Positions 41,557 to 51,245 of a stretch of DNA of 64,000 nucleotides are shown here, piece by piece. The DNA is from Niveispirillum irakense DSM 11586 (lineage in GTDB: Bacteria > Pseudomonadota > Alphaproteobacteria > Azospirillales > Azospirillaceae). Below the pieces are notes generated by a model. It was not told the DNA's origin, did not search any database, and saw only the letters and a list, made by a program, of their open reading frames with translations. The stretch lies in assembly GCF_000429645.1 (NCBI RefSeq), contig NZ_AUCG01000016.1, forward strand, positions 310,001-374,000, written 5' to 3'. A program made the position numbers and the translations under genes. The stretch's first letter is position 1. Each line of letters opens with the position of its first letter.

Positions 41557-42111
41557 TTACTGACCCTGGTTGCGGGCGCGGTTGGCGTCCACTTCGGCCG
41601 GGTCCATCTGGAAGCCGACCATCACCTCGTACCAGCGGGCATCCACGGTCTTGGGTGCGGGGATCGACTGTTCCAGCGTCTCCTGCACCGATCCGGTGCC
41701 GCCATCCAGCGGCACGCTGGTGGTGAAGGTGCGCTTGGTCAGGATATTGCGGTTGGGGTCGGTGATGGCGACGAAATAGGTCACCGGCAGCGACGTGGCC
41801 GACCCGCCTTCCACCGCGCGACCGGTGATCAGCAGGTTGGCGGCCACCTTGACCGACGTATCATCATAGGCGCAGGTCGCCACAAGGCTGGACAGCACCG
41901 CCACACCCTGGTCGGTGCGCAGCGTGCCGGCATCGCGCAGCACGCCCACATTGGGGCAGCCGGCAACCATGGCATCATTTTCGGCACAGCCGGCAAGCGC
42001 CAGCATGGCCAGTCCCGCACAGGCGGCCATGCGCCAGGACCGGGCGGCTTTCCTGGCCGGCGAACCTATATTATGGTCAATCCGGCGCGTCATCATGCAG
42101 GGGCTGGTCAT
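41557..42111 (-). CDS. Predicted lipoprotein of unknown function
   Basis: About 184 residues from the ATG at 42109-42111 (several in-frame ATGs exist from 42144 to 42093; none has a strong ribosome-binding site). A hydrophobic stretch [15 protein letters not shown] ends in a lipobox, so the mature protein should be membrane-anchored through Cys. The mature part has two more Cys ([16 protein letters not shown]) and a beta-rich immunoglobulin-like pattern ([13 protein letters not shown]...[28 protein letters not shown]), close to periplasmic envelope lipoproteins seen in Rhodospirillales. Function unknown. Divergent from ispH. Confidence 0.7.
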   Translation of the reverse strand: MTSPCMMTRRIDHNIGSPARKAARSWRMAACAGLAMLALAGCAENDAMVAGCPNVGVLRDAGTLRTDQGVAVLSSLVATCAYDDTSVKVAANLLITGRAVEGGSATSLPVTYFVAITDPNRNILTKRTFTTSVPLDGGTGSVQETLEQSIPAPKTVDARWYEVMVGFQMDPAEVDANRARNQGQ

Positions 42112-42248
42112 CAAGCGTCCGTTCACTTCCGTCATCCGGGACATGTTCCGTACCGGCGGAGCCGGAACCGATCCAGCCCGCCGCGGCGCGGCCACGCGAC
42201 AATATAGAGGCCCAACCGGCGGCACAAGCCTGCCAGAAGGGCCTTTTC

Positions 42249-43277
42249 ATGGCACACCTACTTACACGCAGCGTCAGGGAACTTCCCAGCATCATGATCG
42301 ACAAAGCCGCACCCGTCTCTTCCCGCCCGTCGGACCTGCCGCCGCTGCATGTGCTGCTGGCAGCCCCGCGCGGCTTCTGCGCCGGGGTGGACCGGGCCAT
42401 CCAGATCGTGGAAGTGACGCTGCAGAAGTTCGGCGCGCCGGTCTATGTCCGGCACGAGATCGTGCATAATCGCTTCGTGGTGGAAAGCCTGGAGGCCAAG
42501 GGGGCGGTCTTCGTGAAGGAACTGGATGAGGTGCCGGACGACCGGCCCGTCATCTTCTCCGCCCATGGCGTGCCCAAATCCATCCCGGCGGAAGCCCAGC
42601 GCCGCAACATGATTTATGTCGATGCCACCTGCCCCCTGGTATCCAAGGTGCATCGGGAAGCCGAGCGCCATCACGAGACCGGCCGCACCATCATCCTGAT
42701 CGGCCATGCCGGCCATCCGGAGGTGGTGGGCACCATCGGCCAGTTGCCGCCGGGCGCCGTGCATCTGGTGGAAACGGTGGAGGATGTGGCGAGCCTGGAG
42801 GTGGCCGATCCCGACAATCTGGCCTTTGCCACCCAGACCACCCTGTCGGTCGATGATACGGGCGCCATCGTGGAGGCGCTGCGCGACCGGTTCCCCACCA
42901 TCGCCGGGCCGAAGAAAGAGGATATCTGCTACGCCACCACCAACCGGCAGGCAGCGGTGAAGGCGATTGCGCCAAAGGCCGATGCGTTGCTGGTGCTGGG
43001 GGCGCCCAATTCGTCGAACTCCGTCCGGCTGGTGGAGGTGGCGCGCGTACATGGCTGCACCCGCGCCATGCTGGTGCAGCGGGCCTCCCAGATTGACTGG
43101 GACCGGCTGGAAAAAATCCGCAGCCTGGGCATCACCGCCGGCGCATCGGCCCCGGAAGTGCTGGTGGATGAAGTATTGGAAGCCCTGCGCCAGCGCTTCC
43201 AGGTGACGGTGGAAGAGGTGGTGACCGCAACTGAAAACGTGTCCTTCAAGCTTCCCCGCGTGCTGGCGGCGGAGTGA
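42249..43277 (+). CDS. ispH: 4-hydroxy-3-methylbut-2-enyl diphosphate reductase
   Basis: Last enzyme of the MEP isoprenoid pathway, a [4Fe-4S] protein making IPP and DMAPP. 342 residues from 42249, or 327 from ATG 42294. The three cluster cysteines are in [24 protein letters not shown] and [39 protein letters not shown] and [18 protein letters not shown] are diagnostic. The upstream start has AAGGG at good spacing, so it was kept; the shorter form begins closer to the conserved core. Confidence 0.96.
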   Translation: MAHLLTRSVRELPSIMIDKAAPVSSRPSDLPPLHVLLAAPRGFCAGVDRAIQIVEVTLQKFGAPVYVRHEIVHNRFVVESLEAKGAVFVKELDEVPDDRPVIFSAHGVPKSIPAEAQRRNMIYVDATCPLVSKVHREAERHHETGRTIILIGHAGHPEVVGTIGQLPPGAVHLVETVEDVASLEVADPDNLAFATQTTLSVDDTGAIVEALRDRFPTIAGPKKEDICYATTNRQAAVKAIAPKADALLVLGAPNSSNSVRLVEVARVHGCTRAMLVQRASQIDWDRLEKIRSLGITAGASAPEVLVDEVLEALRQRFQVTVEEVVTATENVSFKLPRVLAAE

Positions 43278-43524
43278 ACTGGAGTAATCCACTTTGAAAG
43301 CAAATGGTTAGGGAGTGTTTCAGACAACCAGAGTGACGGGGCGCACAGCAGGGGAAATGACGGGCGATTAATGTCAGCGACGTTCCGGGCTGGATATTCA
43401 CGCCGGTCCGCACTCCATCCATAATCGCTGTCATCGTCCGCCGCCCCGACCGGCCCATGGCGTTGAGAGTATTATCCATTCATTTCCGCCCCTCGGCCCT
43501 CTGGTCGGGGCCGACAGGGAGGAT

Positions 43525-44028
43525 ATGCCGATGCTTGCCCCATCCCCGATGATCGCTGCCTGTCTGGCCCGCGAACTGGTGCCGGTGGACGATATCCTGG
43601 CCCGTGCCATCGCCGCGCCGCTGGCCAGTGATGGCAATGGCGGCGCCCTGACCAGCTTTCAGTTGCGCCGCGTGGTGCTGTTCATAGAACAGAACCTGGA
43701 TGCCGATCTGTCCCTGAACCGGCTGGCCGCTGTCACCAGCCTCAGCCCCAGCCATTTCGCCCGCCGTTTCAAGGGCGCCACGGCCATGGCCCCCCACCAA
43801 TATGTGCTGGCCCGCCGGATCAACGGCGCCAAGCAGTTGCTGCTGGAAACAGAAATGAAACTGGCGGAGATCGCCATTGCCACCGGCTTTTCCAGCCAGG
43901 CCCACCTGACCGGGATGTTCGGTCGGACGGTGGGCATGACACCGGGCGCCTACCGCACCCGCCGCGATGCCTGCCACGCCTTCCTGGCGGCGCAGGGCGG
44001 GGAGAAACAGATGGTAACGGCGGCGTAA
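43525..44028 (+). CDS. AraC family transcriptional regulator
   Basis: 167 residues, mostly the C-terminal AraC DNA-binding domain. First helix-turn-helix about 62-83 (ADLSLNRLAAVTSLSPSHFARRFKGATAMAPHQYVLARRI), second about 108-132 (LAEIAIATGFSSQAHLTGMFGRTVGMTPGAYR). The N-terminal 50 residues are too short for a sugar-binding cupin, so it may lack a ligand domain, as in SoxS/MarA-like regulators. ATG has GGGAGG upstream. A GC hairpin (43494-43513) lies in the leader. Target unknown; it neighbours ispH and the PhoD-like phosphatase gene without overlap. Confidence 0.9.
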   Translation: MPMLAPSPMIAACLARELVPVDDILARAIAAPLASDGNGGALTSFQLRRVVLFIEQNLDADLSLNRLAAVTSLSPSHFARRFKGATAMAPHQYVLARRINGAKQLLLETEMKLAEIAIATGFSSQAHLTGMFGRTVGMTPGAYRTRRDACHAFLAAQGGEKQMVTAA

Positions 44029-44057
44029 GAAGCGCCGCCGTCCTTGTCACCAAGCTT

Positions 44058-45173
44058 TCAGGCCACCCGCAAATCCGCCAGTTTCAGCTTCTGTTCCAGC
44101 CGCTGACCGCCCGTGACATCGCGGATGGTGATGGTCACGCTCCCGGCAGGCCAATCGATCTCGATCAGGCCGAAATTCTGGGATCGGTACGCCTCCCCCA
44201 CCCGCCGCGCATTGGGCGGCAGTACGGGCCACACCTCTGTCAGTCCGGAAGAAGTGAAGTCCCACAGTGGATAGGGCACGTTCAAATCCAGGCGGGAAAG
44301 TTCCGCATAATGCGTATCGCCGGAAATGCAGAACAGGCCCTGGGCCCGCTTGGCGCGGATGGCCTGGATCAGGCGCTGGTGATCATGGGTGAAGTTGATC
44401 CAGGCTTCCCAGCCGGGGAAATCTGACACGACCTGAAGCGAGGATGCCAGGATGCGCAGGTCAGCCGGCTGGGCCAACCGATCCTCCAGCCAGCGCCACT
44501 GGCTTTCGCCCAACTGACTGACCTCATCCTCCGGCTGGCGCTCATAGGGGCCGGGAACGCTTTGGCCCGCCGCATGCCGCGCCTTGGCCCAATGTTCATA
44601 ATCCTGCCCGCCCATGTCGATGGTCTTCAAGGGCGCGCGGTTCCAGCGCAGATCGGGCAGGATGATCTGCAAGCGCTGGCCCGGGGGCCCGAACAGGTAA
44701 TCGGTGTAGATGCCATCGGGCCGGCTGCGGCGGATACTGTCCGCCGGCTCCCCGAAAAAATCGCAGAACAGCTTCCGGGACTCATGTTTCATGGGGTAAT
44801 CGGCGCCGGCATCATTCTCCCCGAAATCATGATCGTCCCAGGTCGCCACGATGGGCACCGCATCGCGCAGGCGCTGGAAGCCGGGCTTGGCTGCCAGCAT
44901 GGCGTATTTGGCCTTCATGTCATCGACATTGCGGGTGTCGAGATAGACATTGTCGCCCAACAGGATCATCAGGTCCGGCTTTGCCGCCAGGATGGCATCC
45001 CAGATCGGCTGATCCTTGCTCTGGTGCGCGCAGGAACCAAACGCGATGCGGGTCGGGCTGGCATCCGGCGCCAGCCGCCGGGCGGGGGTGCTACTTGCCT
45101 GGGGGGCGACGGTGGCGGCAGCGGAGAAGGCCGCCATCCCGGTCAGCAGCGCACGGCGGTCAAGCGATGACAT
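44058..45173 (-). CDS. PhoD-like alkaline phosphatase
   Basis: Exported phosphodiesterase/phosphatase of the PhoD family, about 371 residues, at the short end for the family. The start MSSLDRRALLTGMAAFSAAA resembles a twin-arginine signal (DRRALLTG), the usual route for PhoD. Metal-ligand motifs are present: FGSCAHQSKDQPIWDAI, MILLGDNVYLDTRN, ATWDDHDFGENDAG and ISGDTHYAELSRL. ATG 45171-45173 was preferred over the 45263 start, whose extra residues do not look exported. It probably releases phosphate from esters in the periplasm. The upstream neighbour is a TonB receptor on the same strand, about 220 bp away. Confidence 0.88.
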   Translation of the reverse strand: MSSLDRRALLTGMAAFSAAATVAPQASSTPARRLAPDASPTRIAFGSCAHQSKDQPIWDAILAAKPDLMILLGDNVYLDTRNVDDMKAKYAMLAAKPGFQRLRDAVPIVATWDDHDFGENDAGADYPMKHESRKLFCDFFGEPADSIRRSRPDGIYTDYLFGPPGQRLQIILPDLRWNRAPLKTIDMGGQDYEHWAKARHAAGQSVPGPYERQPEDEVSQLGESQWRWLEDRLAQPADLRILASSLQVVSDFPGWEAWINFTHDHQRLIQAIRAKRAQGLFCISGDTHYAELSRLDLNVPYPLWDFTSSGLTEVWPVLPPNARRVGEAYRSQNFGLIEIDWPAGSVTITIRDVTGGQRLEQKLKLADLRVA

Positions 45174-45200
45174 CGGATAAACCTCACTGAACAAGAAAGA

Positions 45201-45226
45201 CGCCGGGCGGAGAGAACCGCCCGGCG
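45201..45226 (-). terminator. Hairpin upstream of the PhoD gene, terminator-like
   Basis: Perfect 10-bp stem CGCCGGGCGG (45201-45210) with CCGCCCGGCG (45217-45226), 6-nt loop. On the minus strand it is followed by TCTTTCTTGTT, a T-rich but interrupted tract. It could end transcription from the TonB receptor gene upstream, insulating phoD. Confidence 0.55.
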
Positions 45227-45250
45227 CTGGTAGGGTCTTCAACCGCCCTA

Positions 45251-45400
45251 TACGATCGGTCAAAATTCTTGACCGATCGTACGGCGGCGACTGCCGCCGC
45301 GCCGCTCATGCGGCGTAGCCAAGTCGCTGGATGGCGACGCCGGCGATCGAGGTGCACGAAAGCGTGACCATCGGTCATGATTTCGTGCCGCTGGTATTAG
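45251..45400 (-). repeat. Structured element R2, copy 2 (five hairpins)
   Basis: 150 nt on the minus strand beginning CTAATACCA, whose TAA is the stop codon of the TonB receptor. Five hairpins: H1 GCACGAAA/TTTCGTGC enclosing TGACC-GAT-GGTCA; H2 GTCGC/GCGAC; H3 GCCGC-ATGA-GCGGC; H4 CGGCGGC-AGTC-GCCGCCG; H5 a perfect 13-bp stem (45251-45263 with 45269-45281). TGACCGAT begins 23 nt after the element start in both copies, and the next 47-48 nt lead to TTGGCT in both. H2 to H5 have different stem sequences from copy 1 but remain fully paired. Confidence 0.8.
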
Positions 45401-47652
45401 AACTGCTTCTTCAGCGACACGAAGAATTGCTGCGGCGCGCCCGGCAGCAGCGTCTGGGCATTGCCCGACGGATCGCTGTTGGTGAAGCCGTTGGAGCCGA
45501 TGGTGGCGATGTACTTCTTGTCGAACAGGTTGGTGGCATTGGCCTGGATCACCAGACCTTCCATCCAGGGGGAACCCTGGAACCGGTAGCCGATGCTGGC
45601 TTCCACCAGCGTGTAGCTGTCGACCGAGGCATCGTTCAGATAGGTGTAATAGCGCTTGGACGTGTAGTTGGCGCCGATGGAACCGAACAGGTTGCCATCA
45701 TCATAACCGACCTCGCCCTTCAGCAGATGCTTGGGCGTGTTGACGACTGTTTTACCATCGGTGCGGACGGTGGTGGTGCCATCCACCACATCATCGTCAT
45801 AGGTGCTGTCATTGTAGGTGTAGGAACCGAACAGCGACAGCTCGTCAGTCAGGTTATAGGTGCCGGCGGTTTCCACACCACGGGTGGAGACGCCACCCAC
45901 ATTCTGCAGCGACGGCGGCAGGCCCTGAATGCCGGAACCGACGGTGACCGTCAGCAGGCGGTCATCAAACTGCACATCATAGGCAGCAACCACGCCCTGG
46001 AAATTCTCGGTCCGGAAACGCCAGCCCAGTTCGATGGTACGGCTGGATTCCGGCTCCAGCCCGTCGCGGATACGGTTGAAGGCATCCGCCGTCGTGCTGA
46101 ACGGGCCGCCGGTGCCGGAGGATTCGAAGGCACGCATATTCTCGGTATAGGAGGCGAAAATCTGGTGCTCGTTGTTGATATCGTAGAGCACACCGGCCTG
46201 GGGCAGGAAATTATCCTTGGCCTTGATGGAGCCGGTCTTGACCGGGCCGACCAGCGTGTCGGCCTTGTTCTCCACATTCACTGACTTGAAGCCGGCGGTC
46301 AGGGTCAGGTCTTCCATCACTTTCCACGCGTCCGACAGGTGGAACTGCGTGGTCTTGGTGTTGAAGCTATATTCCCACTGGGTGGCGAACGGGCCGGTCT
46401 GGAACTCAGTGGAGAAGCGGCCCGGCGAGGCGCGGTTCAGCCCGTAAAAGCGCCGGGCATGGTTGAAATCATTATCCTCGTACCAGAAGCCGCCATTGAT
46501 CGTGTGATCGCCCAGCGTCACCGTCAGGCCACCCGTGGCCCCATAGCGCTCAATGTCATATTCGGTGGTGCGGATGGACATCGGCGCGCCGCCCGGCGTC
46601 GGCACGTAAGGGGTGAACCACACGCCCTGGCCATCATTGGTATGGCCATAACCGGTCAGATCGACACTGACGATATCGCTGATCGGATAATTCAGGGTGA
46701 CGGCGCCGATCGTGTCCTTGCGCAGGCCGGCGGCATCGTAATAGGCATCATCCACCGTCTGGACCGGGGCCGGGTAAGGACCGGTGGCCAGACCGTTATA
46801 GATATCGGCAACCTGAAGGGCCAAAGCCCAGTTCTTGGCGAAATTGTCCCAGTCATGGCCGAGGCGATTGATCATCGACTCCGACATGTCCTGGTAATCA
46901 TTTTCACGCCGGTCGGACCAGTTGATCCAGCCGGTCAGCGTACCCTCACCGACATTCTGGACCGCCTTGAAATTGAACTGGTCCTGCTTCTGGATGCCGT
47001 TGCCTTTCCACTTCTCGCCATTCTGGCGCATGTAGCTGAGATAGGCGCGGGTGCCGGTTTCCAGCTCACCCGTATCCAGGCGCACGAAACCGCGACCGGT
47101 ATTCTCACTGCCATAGGAACCGGCGACATAGGCCCCGGCGTCTTGCGACGGATCGCGGGAGATGAACTGTACCGTGCCGCCCAGATTGCTGGTGGAAGGC
47201 GTGGCCAGCGAACCCGCGCCCTGGGCCACCGTCACGGTGCCGATATTTTCAGAGCTGATGGCGCGGCTGATATGCAGGCCATTATGGTTGCCATAGGACA
47301 TGTCGCCCAGCGGCACGCCATCCAGCGTGAAGCCCAACTGGTTCTGGTTGAAGCCGCGGATGCTGATACGGGCCGACCATTCATAGGCGCCGAACGCATC
47401 GGCTGACTGGAAGCTGACACCCGGCAGCTTGTCGATCGCCTTCAAGGGGCTGGTGCCCGGCGCTTCCAGCGCGATGGCAGCCTGGCTGATCCCCTGGACC
47501 TGACGGGCTTCCCCCCGGCCAAAGACGATGATTTCCTCCAGCATTTCACCCGCATCGGCGACCTGTGCTTGCGGAGCGGTCTGGCCCATGACGGGCGAGA
47601 CGAGGATCAGCGTAGCCAGCGCCGTGCCGGCCAGAAGACGATCATGTTTCAT
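45397..47652 (-). CDS. TonB-dependent receptor, substrate unknown
   Basis: Outer-membrane transporter of 751 residues from the ATG at 47650-47652 (AGGGAAG upstream). Sec signal about 1-24. The plug has an unusual VFGRGEARQVQGISQAAIALEAPGTSPLKAIDKLPGVSFQSADAFGAYEWSARISIRGF, then FTLDGVPLGDMSYGNHNGL and STSNLGGTVQFISRDPS. The barrel ends in NLFDKKYIATIGSNGFTNSDPSGN...LPGAPQQFFVSLKKQF with the terminal Phe needed for assembly. Next to a PhoD-like phosphatase, so it may import a phosphate ester or its product; in some alphaproteobacteria such pairs respond to phosphate. A direct repeat CGTCAA spaced 22 bp lies upstream. Its stop codon lies in element R2. Confidence 0.9.
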   Translation of the reverse strand: MKHDRLLAGTALATLILVSPVMGQTAPQAQVADAGEMLEEIIVFGRGEARQVQGISQAAIALEAPGTSPLKAIDKLPGVSFQSADAFGAYEWSARISIRGFNQNQLGFTLDGVPLGDMSYGNHNGLHISRAISSENIGTVTVAQGAGSLATPSTSNLGGTVQFISRDPSQDAGAYVAGSYGSENTGRGFVRLDTGELETGTRAYLSYMRQNGEKWKGNGIQKQDQFNFKAVQNVGEGTLTGWINWSDRRENDYQDMSESMINRLGHDWDNFAKNWALALQVADIYNGLATGPYPAPVQTVDDAYYDAAGLRKDTIGAVTLNYPISDIVSVDLTGYGHTNDGQGVWFTPYVPTPGGAPMSIRTTEYDIERYGATGGLTVTLGDHTINGGFWYEDNDFNHARRFYGLNRASPGRFSTEFQTGPFATQWEYSFNTKTTQFHLSDAWKVMEDLTLTAGFKSVNVENKADTLVGPVKTGSIKAKDNFLPQAGVLYDINNEHQIFASYTENMRAFESSGTGGPFSTTADAFNRIRDGLEPESSRTIELGWRFRTENFQGVVAAYDVQFDDRLLTVTVGSGIQGLPPSLQNVGGVSTRGVETAGTYNLTDELSLFGSYTYNDSTYDDDVVDGTTTVRTDGKTVVNTPKHLLKGEVGYDDGNLFGSIGANYTSKRYYTYLNDASVDSYTLVEASIGYRFQGSPWMEGLVIQANATNLFDKKYIATIGSNGFTNSDPSGNAQTLLPGAPQQFFVSLKKQF

Positions 47653-47886
47653 GTGAGACTTCCCTGGAAGGCCGCTGGTGGTTGTTTTGCTGCGGCGCAC
47701 AGGGGCGATAACATGCTAATATTGCGCTGATTTGACGCTACGGTTCCTGATTCTTGACGGTTTTTGAACGCGATTGCGAAACAGGGGATGCCACCCTTGT
47801 TGGAAAGCCCGATTGCGATAGGGCGCGGCGGCGGCTAGAACAGCCGCATCATCTTTCTTCCATGTGCCGGAAAGGGGCGGAGTTCC

Positions 47887-48756
47887 ATGCAGCCGATGTG
47901 GCGTGTCGCGTTCGAGGTGCCAGAGGCGCTGGTTCCGGTCTTTGCCGATATGGTTGAACCGCATGTCGATGCTGTTTCCACCTTCGAATTGCAGGAAGGC
48001 GGTCAATGGCTGATCGAATGCACCTCCTATAACGAGCCGGACACCACCCGGATCGGCATGAAGCTGGCCGTGCTGGCCGCCGCCCATGGCATTGCCGAGC
48101 CGCAACTGACCAAGGAACCGCTGGCCCCCATCGACTGGGTGACCCAGACCTATCTCTCCTTCCCGCCGATTGAGGCCGGGCGCTTCTTCATCCATGGCAG
48201 CCATCACAAAAAGCCCGTGCCGAAGGGCAAAATGGGCCTGCAGATCGAAGCCGCCATGGCGTTCGGGTCGGGTGAGCATGCCACCACCCAGGGCTGCCTG
48301 CGCGCCATCTCCGAACTGGCGGCCAAGGGCGGCATCCGCAATGCCCTGGATATGGGCTGCGGTTCCGGCATCCTGGCCTTCGCGCTGGCCAAGCTGGCCC
48401 GCATCCCCGTGATCGGCGTCGATATTGATGAATTGTCGATCGAGATCGCGACGGAAAATGCCGAGTTGAACCGGGTGGATAAGCTGGTGAAGCTCTATGC
48501 CGCCAATGGTTACGCGGCGGAAGCCGTGCGCCGCCATGGCAAGTTTGACCTGATCGTCGCCAATATCCTGGCCCGCCCCCTGGCCAAGATGTCGCCCGAC
48601 CTGCGCCGCTATTTGCAGCCCGGCGGCACGGCCATCCTGTCCGGCCTGCTGCACCGGCAGGAACCGCTGGTGATCAACGCCCACCGGGCCCAGGGCCTGC
48701 GGCTGGTCAAGCGCTACCGTCTGGGTGACTGGTCCACCCTGGTGCTGAAGGGCTGA
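47887..48756 (+). CDS. prmA: Ribosomal protein L11 methyltransferase
   Basis: SAM-dependent enzyme that trimethylates L11, 289 residues. The N-terminal substrate-recognition domain ([23 protein letters not shown]) is followed by the methyltransferase core: [16 protein letters not shown], the SAM motif [18 protein letters not shown], and [33 protein letters not shown] with the NILA motif that replaces NPPY. Start ATG 47887 gives the canonical N-terminus. Divergent from the TonB receptor; ynfA follows after 5 bp. Confidence 0.93.
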   Translation: MQPMWRVAFEVPEALVPVFADMVEPHVDAVSTFELQEGGQWLIECTSYNEPDTTRIGMKLAVLAAAHGIAEPQLTKEPLAPIDWVTQTYLSFPPIEAGRFFIHGSHHKKPVPKGKMGLQIEAAMAFGSGEHATTQGCLRAISELAAKGGIRNALDMGCGSGILAFALAKLARIPVIGVDIDELSIEIATENAELNRVDKLVKLYAANGYAAEAVRRHGKFDLIVANILARPLAKMSPDLRRYLQPGGTAILSGLLHRQEPLVINAHRAQGLRLVKRYRLGDWSTLVLKG

Positions 48757-48761
48757 GGGCT

Positions 48762-49097
48762 TTGCCCTCCCCTGCGCTTCTTCTGATCTATGGCGGGGCA
48801 GCGTGCGCGGAAATCGCCGGCTGCTTCGCCTTCTGGGCCTGGCTGCGGCTGGACCGGTCGGTCTGGTGGCTGGCGCCGGGCATGGTATCGCTGGCCTTGT
48901 TCGCCTGGCTGCTGACACGGGTGCCCGCCGATGTCGCCGGGCGCGCCTATGCCGCCTATGGCGGTGTTTATATCGTAGCCTCCCTGGTCTGGATGGGACT
49001 GGTGGAAGGCCAGCGCCCCGACCGCTGGGACCTGATCGGCGCCGCCTTCTGCCTGATCGGCGCCGCCATCATCCTGCTGGGACCGCGCAGCGGTTAG
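48762..49097 (+). CDS. YnfA/UPF0060 family membrane protein
   Basis: 111-residue protein with four transmembrane helices, matching UPF0060: [87 protein letters not shown]. Relatives act as small-multidrug-resistance-like exporters. Start is TTG at 48762, five bases after the prmA stop; the frame has no ATG before the first conserved helix. Probably cotranscribed with prmA and ended by the bidirectional terminator downstream. Confidence 0.85.
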   Translation: MPSPALLLIYGGAACAEIAGCFAFWAWLRLDRSVWWLAPGMVSLALFAWLLTRVPADVAGRAYAAYGGVYIVASLVWMGLVEGQRPDRWDLIGAAFCLIGAAIILLGPRSG

Positions 49098-49154
49098 GGT
49101 TTTCAGGATCGGGGTGAAGCCCCACCCGCTCTTACCCAAGCCTGACATAGCTTT

Positions 49155-49193
49155 AAAAAAGGCCCGGAGAGGTTACCCCTTCCCGGCCTTTTC
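49155..49193. terminator. Bidirectional intrinsic terminator between ynfA and pepP
   Basis: Stem AAAAGGCCCGG (49157-49167) with CCGGCCTTTT (49183-49192), one bulged C, with an inner AGG/CCT pairing. T-run on the plus side and a run of six A on the left (T on the minus strand) make it usable from both converging genes. Confidence 0.85.
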
Positions 49194-49214
49194 ATCCTTT
49201 CCTAAACGGCGATG

Positions 49215-51245
49215 TCAGATCGCCGCCGTTGCCTGCTGCAGCCAGGCCAGATCAGCCCCCTCCACCATGGGGGACAAAGCCGCCGCCACGCGGGCGTGAT
49301 AGGCGTTCAGCCAGTCGCGTTCTTCCGCACTCAACAGGCTGGCATCGACCATGCGGGTGTCGATCGGGCACAGGGTCAGCGCCTCGAAGCCCAGCATGGG
49401 ACGTTCGGCACCAGGGATATCCAGCGGCACCACCAGTTCCAGATTCTCCACCCGGATGCCGTAGGAACCAGCCAGATAATAGCCCGGCTCGTTGGACAGG
49501 ATCATGCCCGGCAACAGGACGACGCTGTTGGGCATCTTGGCAATGCGCTGCGGCCCTTCATGCACCGACAGGTAGGAGCCGACGCCATGGCCCGTGCCAT
49601 GGTCGTAATCCAGCCCCGCCTGCCACAGGAATTGCCGCGCCAGCACGTCCAACTGGCTGCCCACCGTCCCCGCCGGGAAGCGGGCGCGGTTGATGGCGAT
49701 ATGGCCTTTCAGCACCAGGGTGAAATGGCGGCGCGCCTGGGCACCCGGATCACCCACGGCCAGGGTGCGGGTAATGTCGGTCGTGCCGTCCAGATATTGC
49801 CCGCCGCTATCCAGCAGGAACACGCTGTTGGGTTCAATCCGGCGGTTGGATTTGGCGCTCACCCGGTAATGGACGATCGCGCCATTGGGGCCGGCACCGC
49901 TGATCGTGTCGAAGCTGGGGCCGCGGAAATCGGCGGCCCCCCGGCGATAGGCCAGCAGCGTCTCCACCACGGTCAGTTCGTCCAGGGCGCCCTTGGGCGC
50001 TTCCTCGTCAAACCAGCGCAGGAAGCGAACCAGGGCGGCACCATCGCGCTGATGGGCCGCCTTGGTGCCGGCAATTTCCACCGCGTTCTTGGCCGCCTTG
50101 GGCAGCACGCAGGGATCGCCCCCCAGATCGACACTGGCGCCGGCCTGTTCCAGCCGGTTGATCACCCACAGCGCCGCTGTATTGCCATCCAGCCGTACAT
50201 GGGCCTGTGCCGCGCCCAGCGCATCCAGGGCCGAGGCCAGATCATCCGGTGCACGGATGGCCACGCCATTACCCAGATGCAGTTCCAGCCCCGGTGCCAG
50301 CTTGCGGGCATCGACAAACCAGTCGACCTGCCCATCCTTGCCGATGATGGCGAAGGAGAGGGGCAGCGGCGTGCAGGGCACATCGGCACCGCGCACATTC
50401 AGCAGCCAGGCGATGCTGTCCGGCTGGGTCAGCACGGCGGCATCGGCGCGGTTGCGTTCCAACTGCGCGGCGATATCGGTCCGCTTGTCGGCGGAGGACC
50501 GACCGGTGACGGAAAGCGGCTGGATATTCACCACCCCCAGCGGCGGTGGCGGCTGATCTTCCCATACAGCATCAATCGGGTTGCCGTCGGTCGGGACCAG
50601 CGCAATCCCTGCCGGGTCCAGCGACGCACGCATCTTCTCCGCCCAGCCGGCGGTGTGCATCCAGGGATCAAAGCCCAGCTTGGCCCCGGCCGGCAGGTTG
50701 GCCGCCGCCCAATCGCCGTGGAACTCCTCCGTCAGATGGTGATAGCTGAAATAGTCAGCCGATACTTCCTGGCGTACCTGGATCGTGTAGCGCCCATCAG
50801 CAAAGACGGCTGCCTTGTCCAGCAGCACGACCACCGCCCCGGCGGAGGCCGTAAAACCGCTGATCCAGGCCAGACGGCTGCCGCGAAGGGGCACATATTC
50901 GCCCTGATATTCATCGGCGCGCGGCACGACGAAGCCATCCAGGCCCAGGCGCTTCAATTCCGACCGCAAGGCCGCCAGACGGGCGCCATGGTCGCCGGCC
51001 GCCGGATCAGCCGGCCGCGCGATGGTGGCGCGCAAGGCCAGCAACTGTTCCGTCAATTCCGGTGACCGGCGGGCGGCAACCAGGTCCAGCCAGGCATCCG
51101 GCAATTCCCCATCCGGGGCGGCATTGACGCCGGCGATCAGGTCGCGAATGGCGGTGACATCGGCGGCAACGCCATTGTCGCGTAGCAGACGGTCCAGGGT
51201 CGCATCACCCTGATAGGTGGCAGGCGTGGAAGGGACGGCGTTCAA
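49215..51245 (-). CDS. Xaa-Pro aminopeptidase (M24B)
   Basis: Metallopeptidase cleaving N-terminal residues before proline. About 676 residues, the long three-domain form resembling eukaryotic aminopeptidase P1. Two N-terminal creatinase-like domains (ALRSELKRLGLDGFVVPRADEYQGEYVP... and FVDARKLAP...) precede the C-terminal pita-bread domain, whose metal ligands lie in LLDSGGQYLDGTTDITRTLAVG, DYDHGTGHGVGSYLSVHEGP and LSNEPGYYLAGSYGIRVENLELV. The start is probably TTG at 51243-51245 with GGGAG about 7 nt upstream; another TTG at 51293 would add 16 residues. Cytoplasmic. Confidence 0.9.
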   Translation of the reverse strand: MNAVPSTPATYQGDATLDRLLRDNGVAADVTAIRDLIAGVNAAPDGELPDAWLDLVAARRSPELTEQLLALRATIARPADPAAGDHGARLAALRSELKRLGLDGFVVPRADEYQGEYVPLRGSRLAWISGFTASAGAVVVLLDKAAVFADGRYTIQVRQEVSADYFSYHHLTEEFHGDWAAANLPAGAKLGFDPWMHTAGWAEKMRASLDPAGIALVPTDGNPIDAVWEDQPPPPLGVVNIQPLSVTGRSSADKRTDIAAQLERNRADAAVLTQPDSIAWLLNVRGADVPCTPLPLSFAIIGKDGQVDWFVDARKLAPGLELHLGNGVAIRAPDDLASALDALGAAQAHVRLDGNTAALWVINRLEQAGASVDLGGDPCVLPKAAKNAVEIAGTKAAHQRDGAALVRFLRWFDEEAPKGALDELTVVETLLAYRRGAADFRGPSFDTISGAGPNGAIVHYRVSAKSNRRIEPNSVFLLDSGGQYLDGTTDITRTLAVGDPGAQARRHFTLVLKGHIAINRARFPAGTVGSQLDVLARQFLWQAGLDYDHGTGHGVGSYLSVHEGPQRIAKMPNSVVLLPGMILSNEPGYYLAGSYGIRVENLELVVPLDIPGAERPMLGFEALTLCPIDTRMVDASLLSAEERDWLNAYHARVAAALSPMVEGADLAWLQQATAAI

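Noticed and set aside
43246-43479. Minus-strand ORF between ispH and the AraC gene
   Set aside because: No ribosome-binding site, mixed composition and overlap with the ispH 3' end; more likely leader or spacer.
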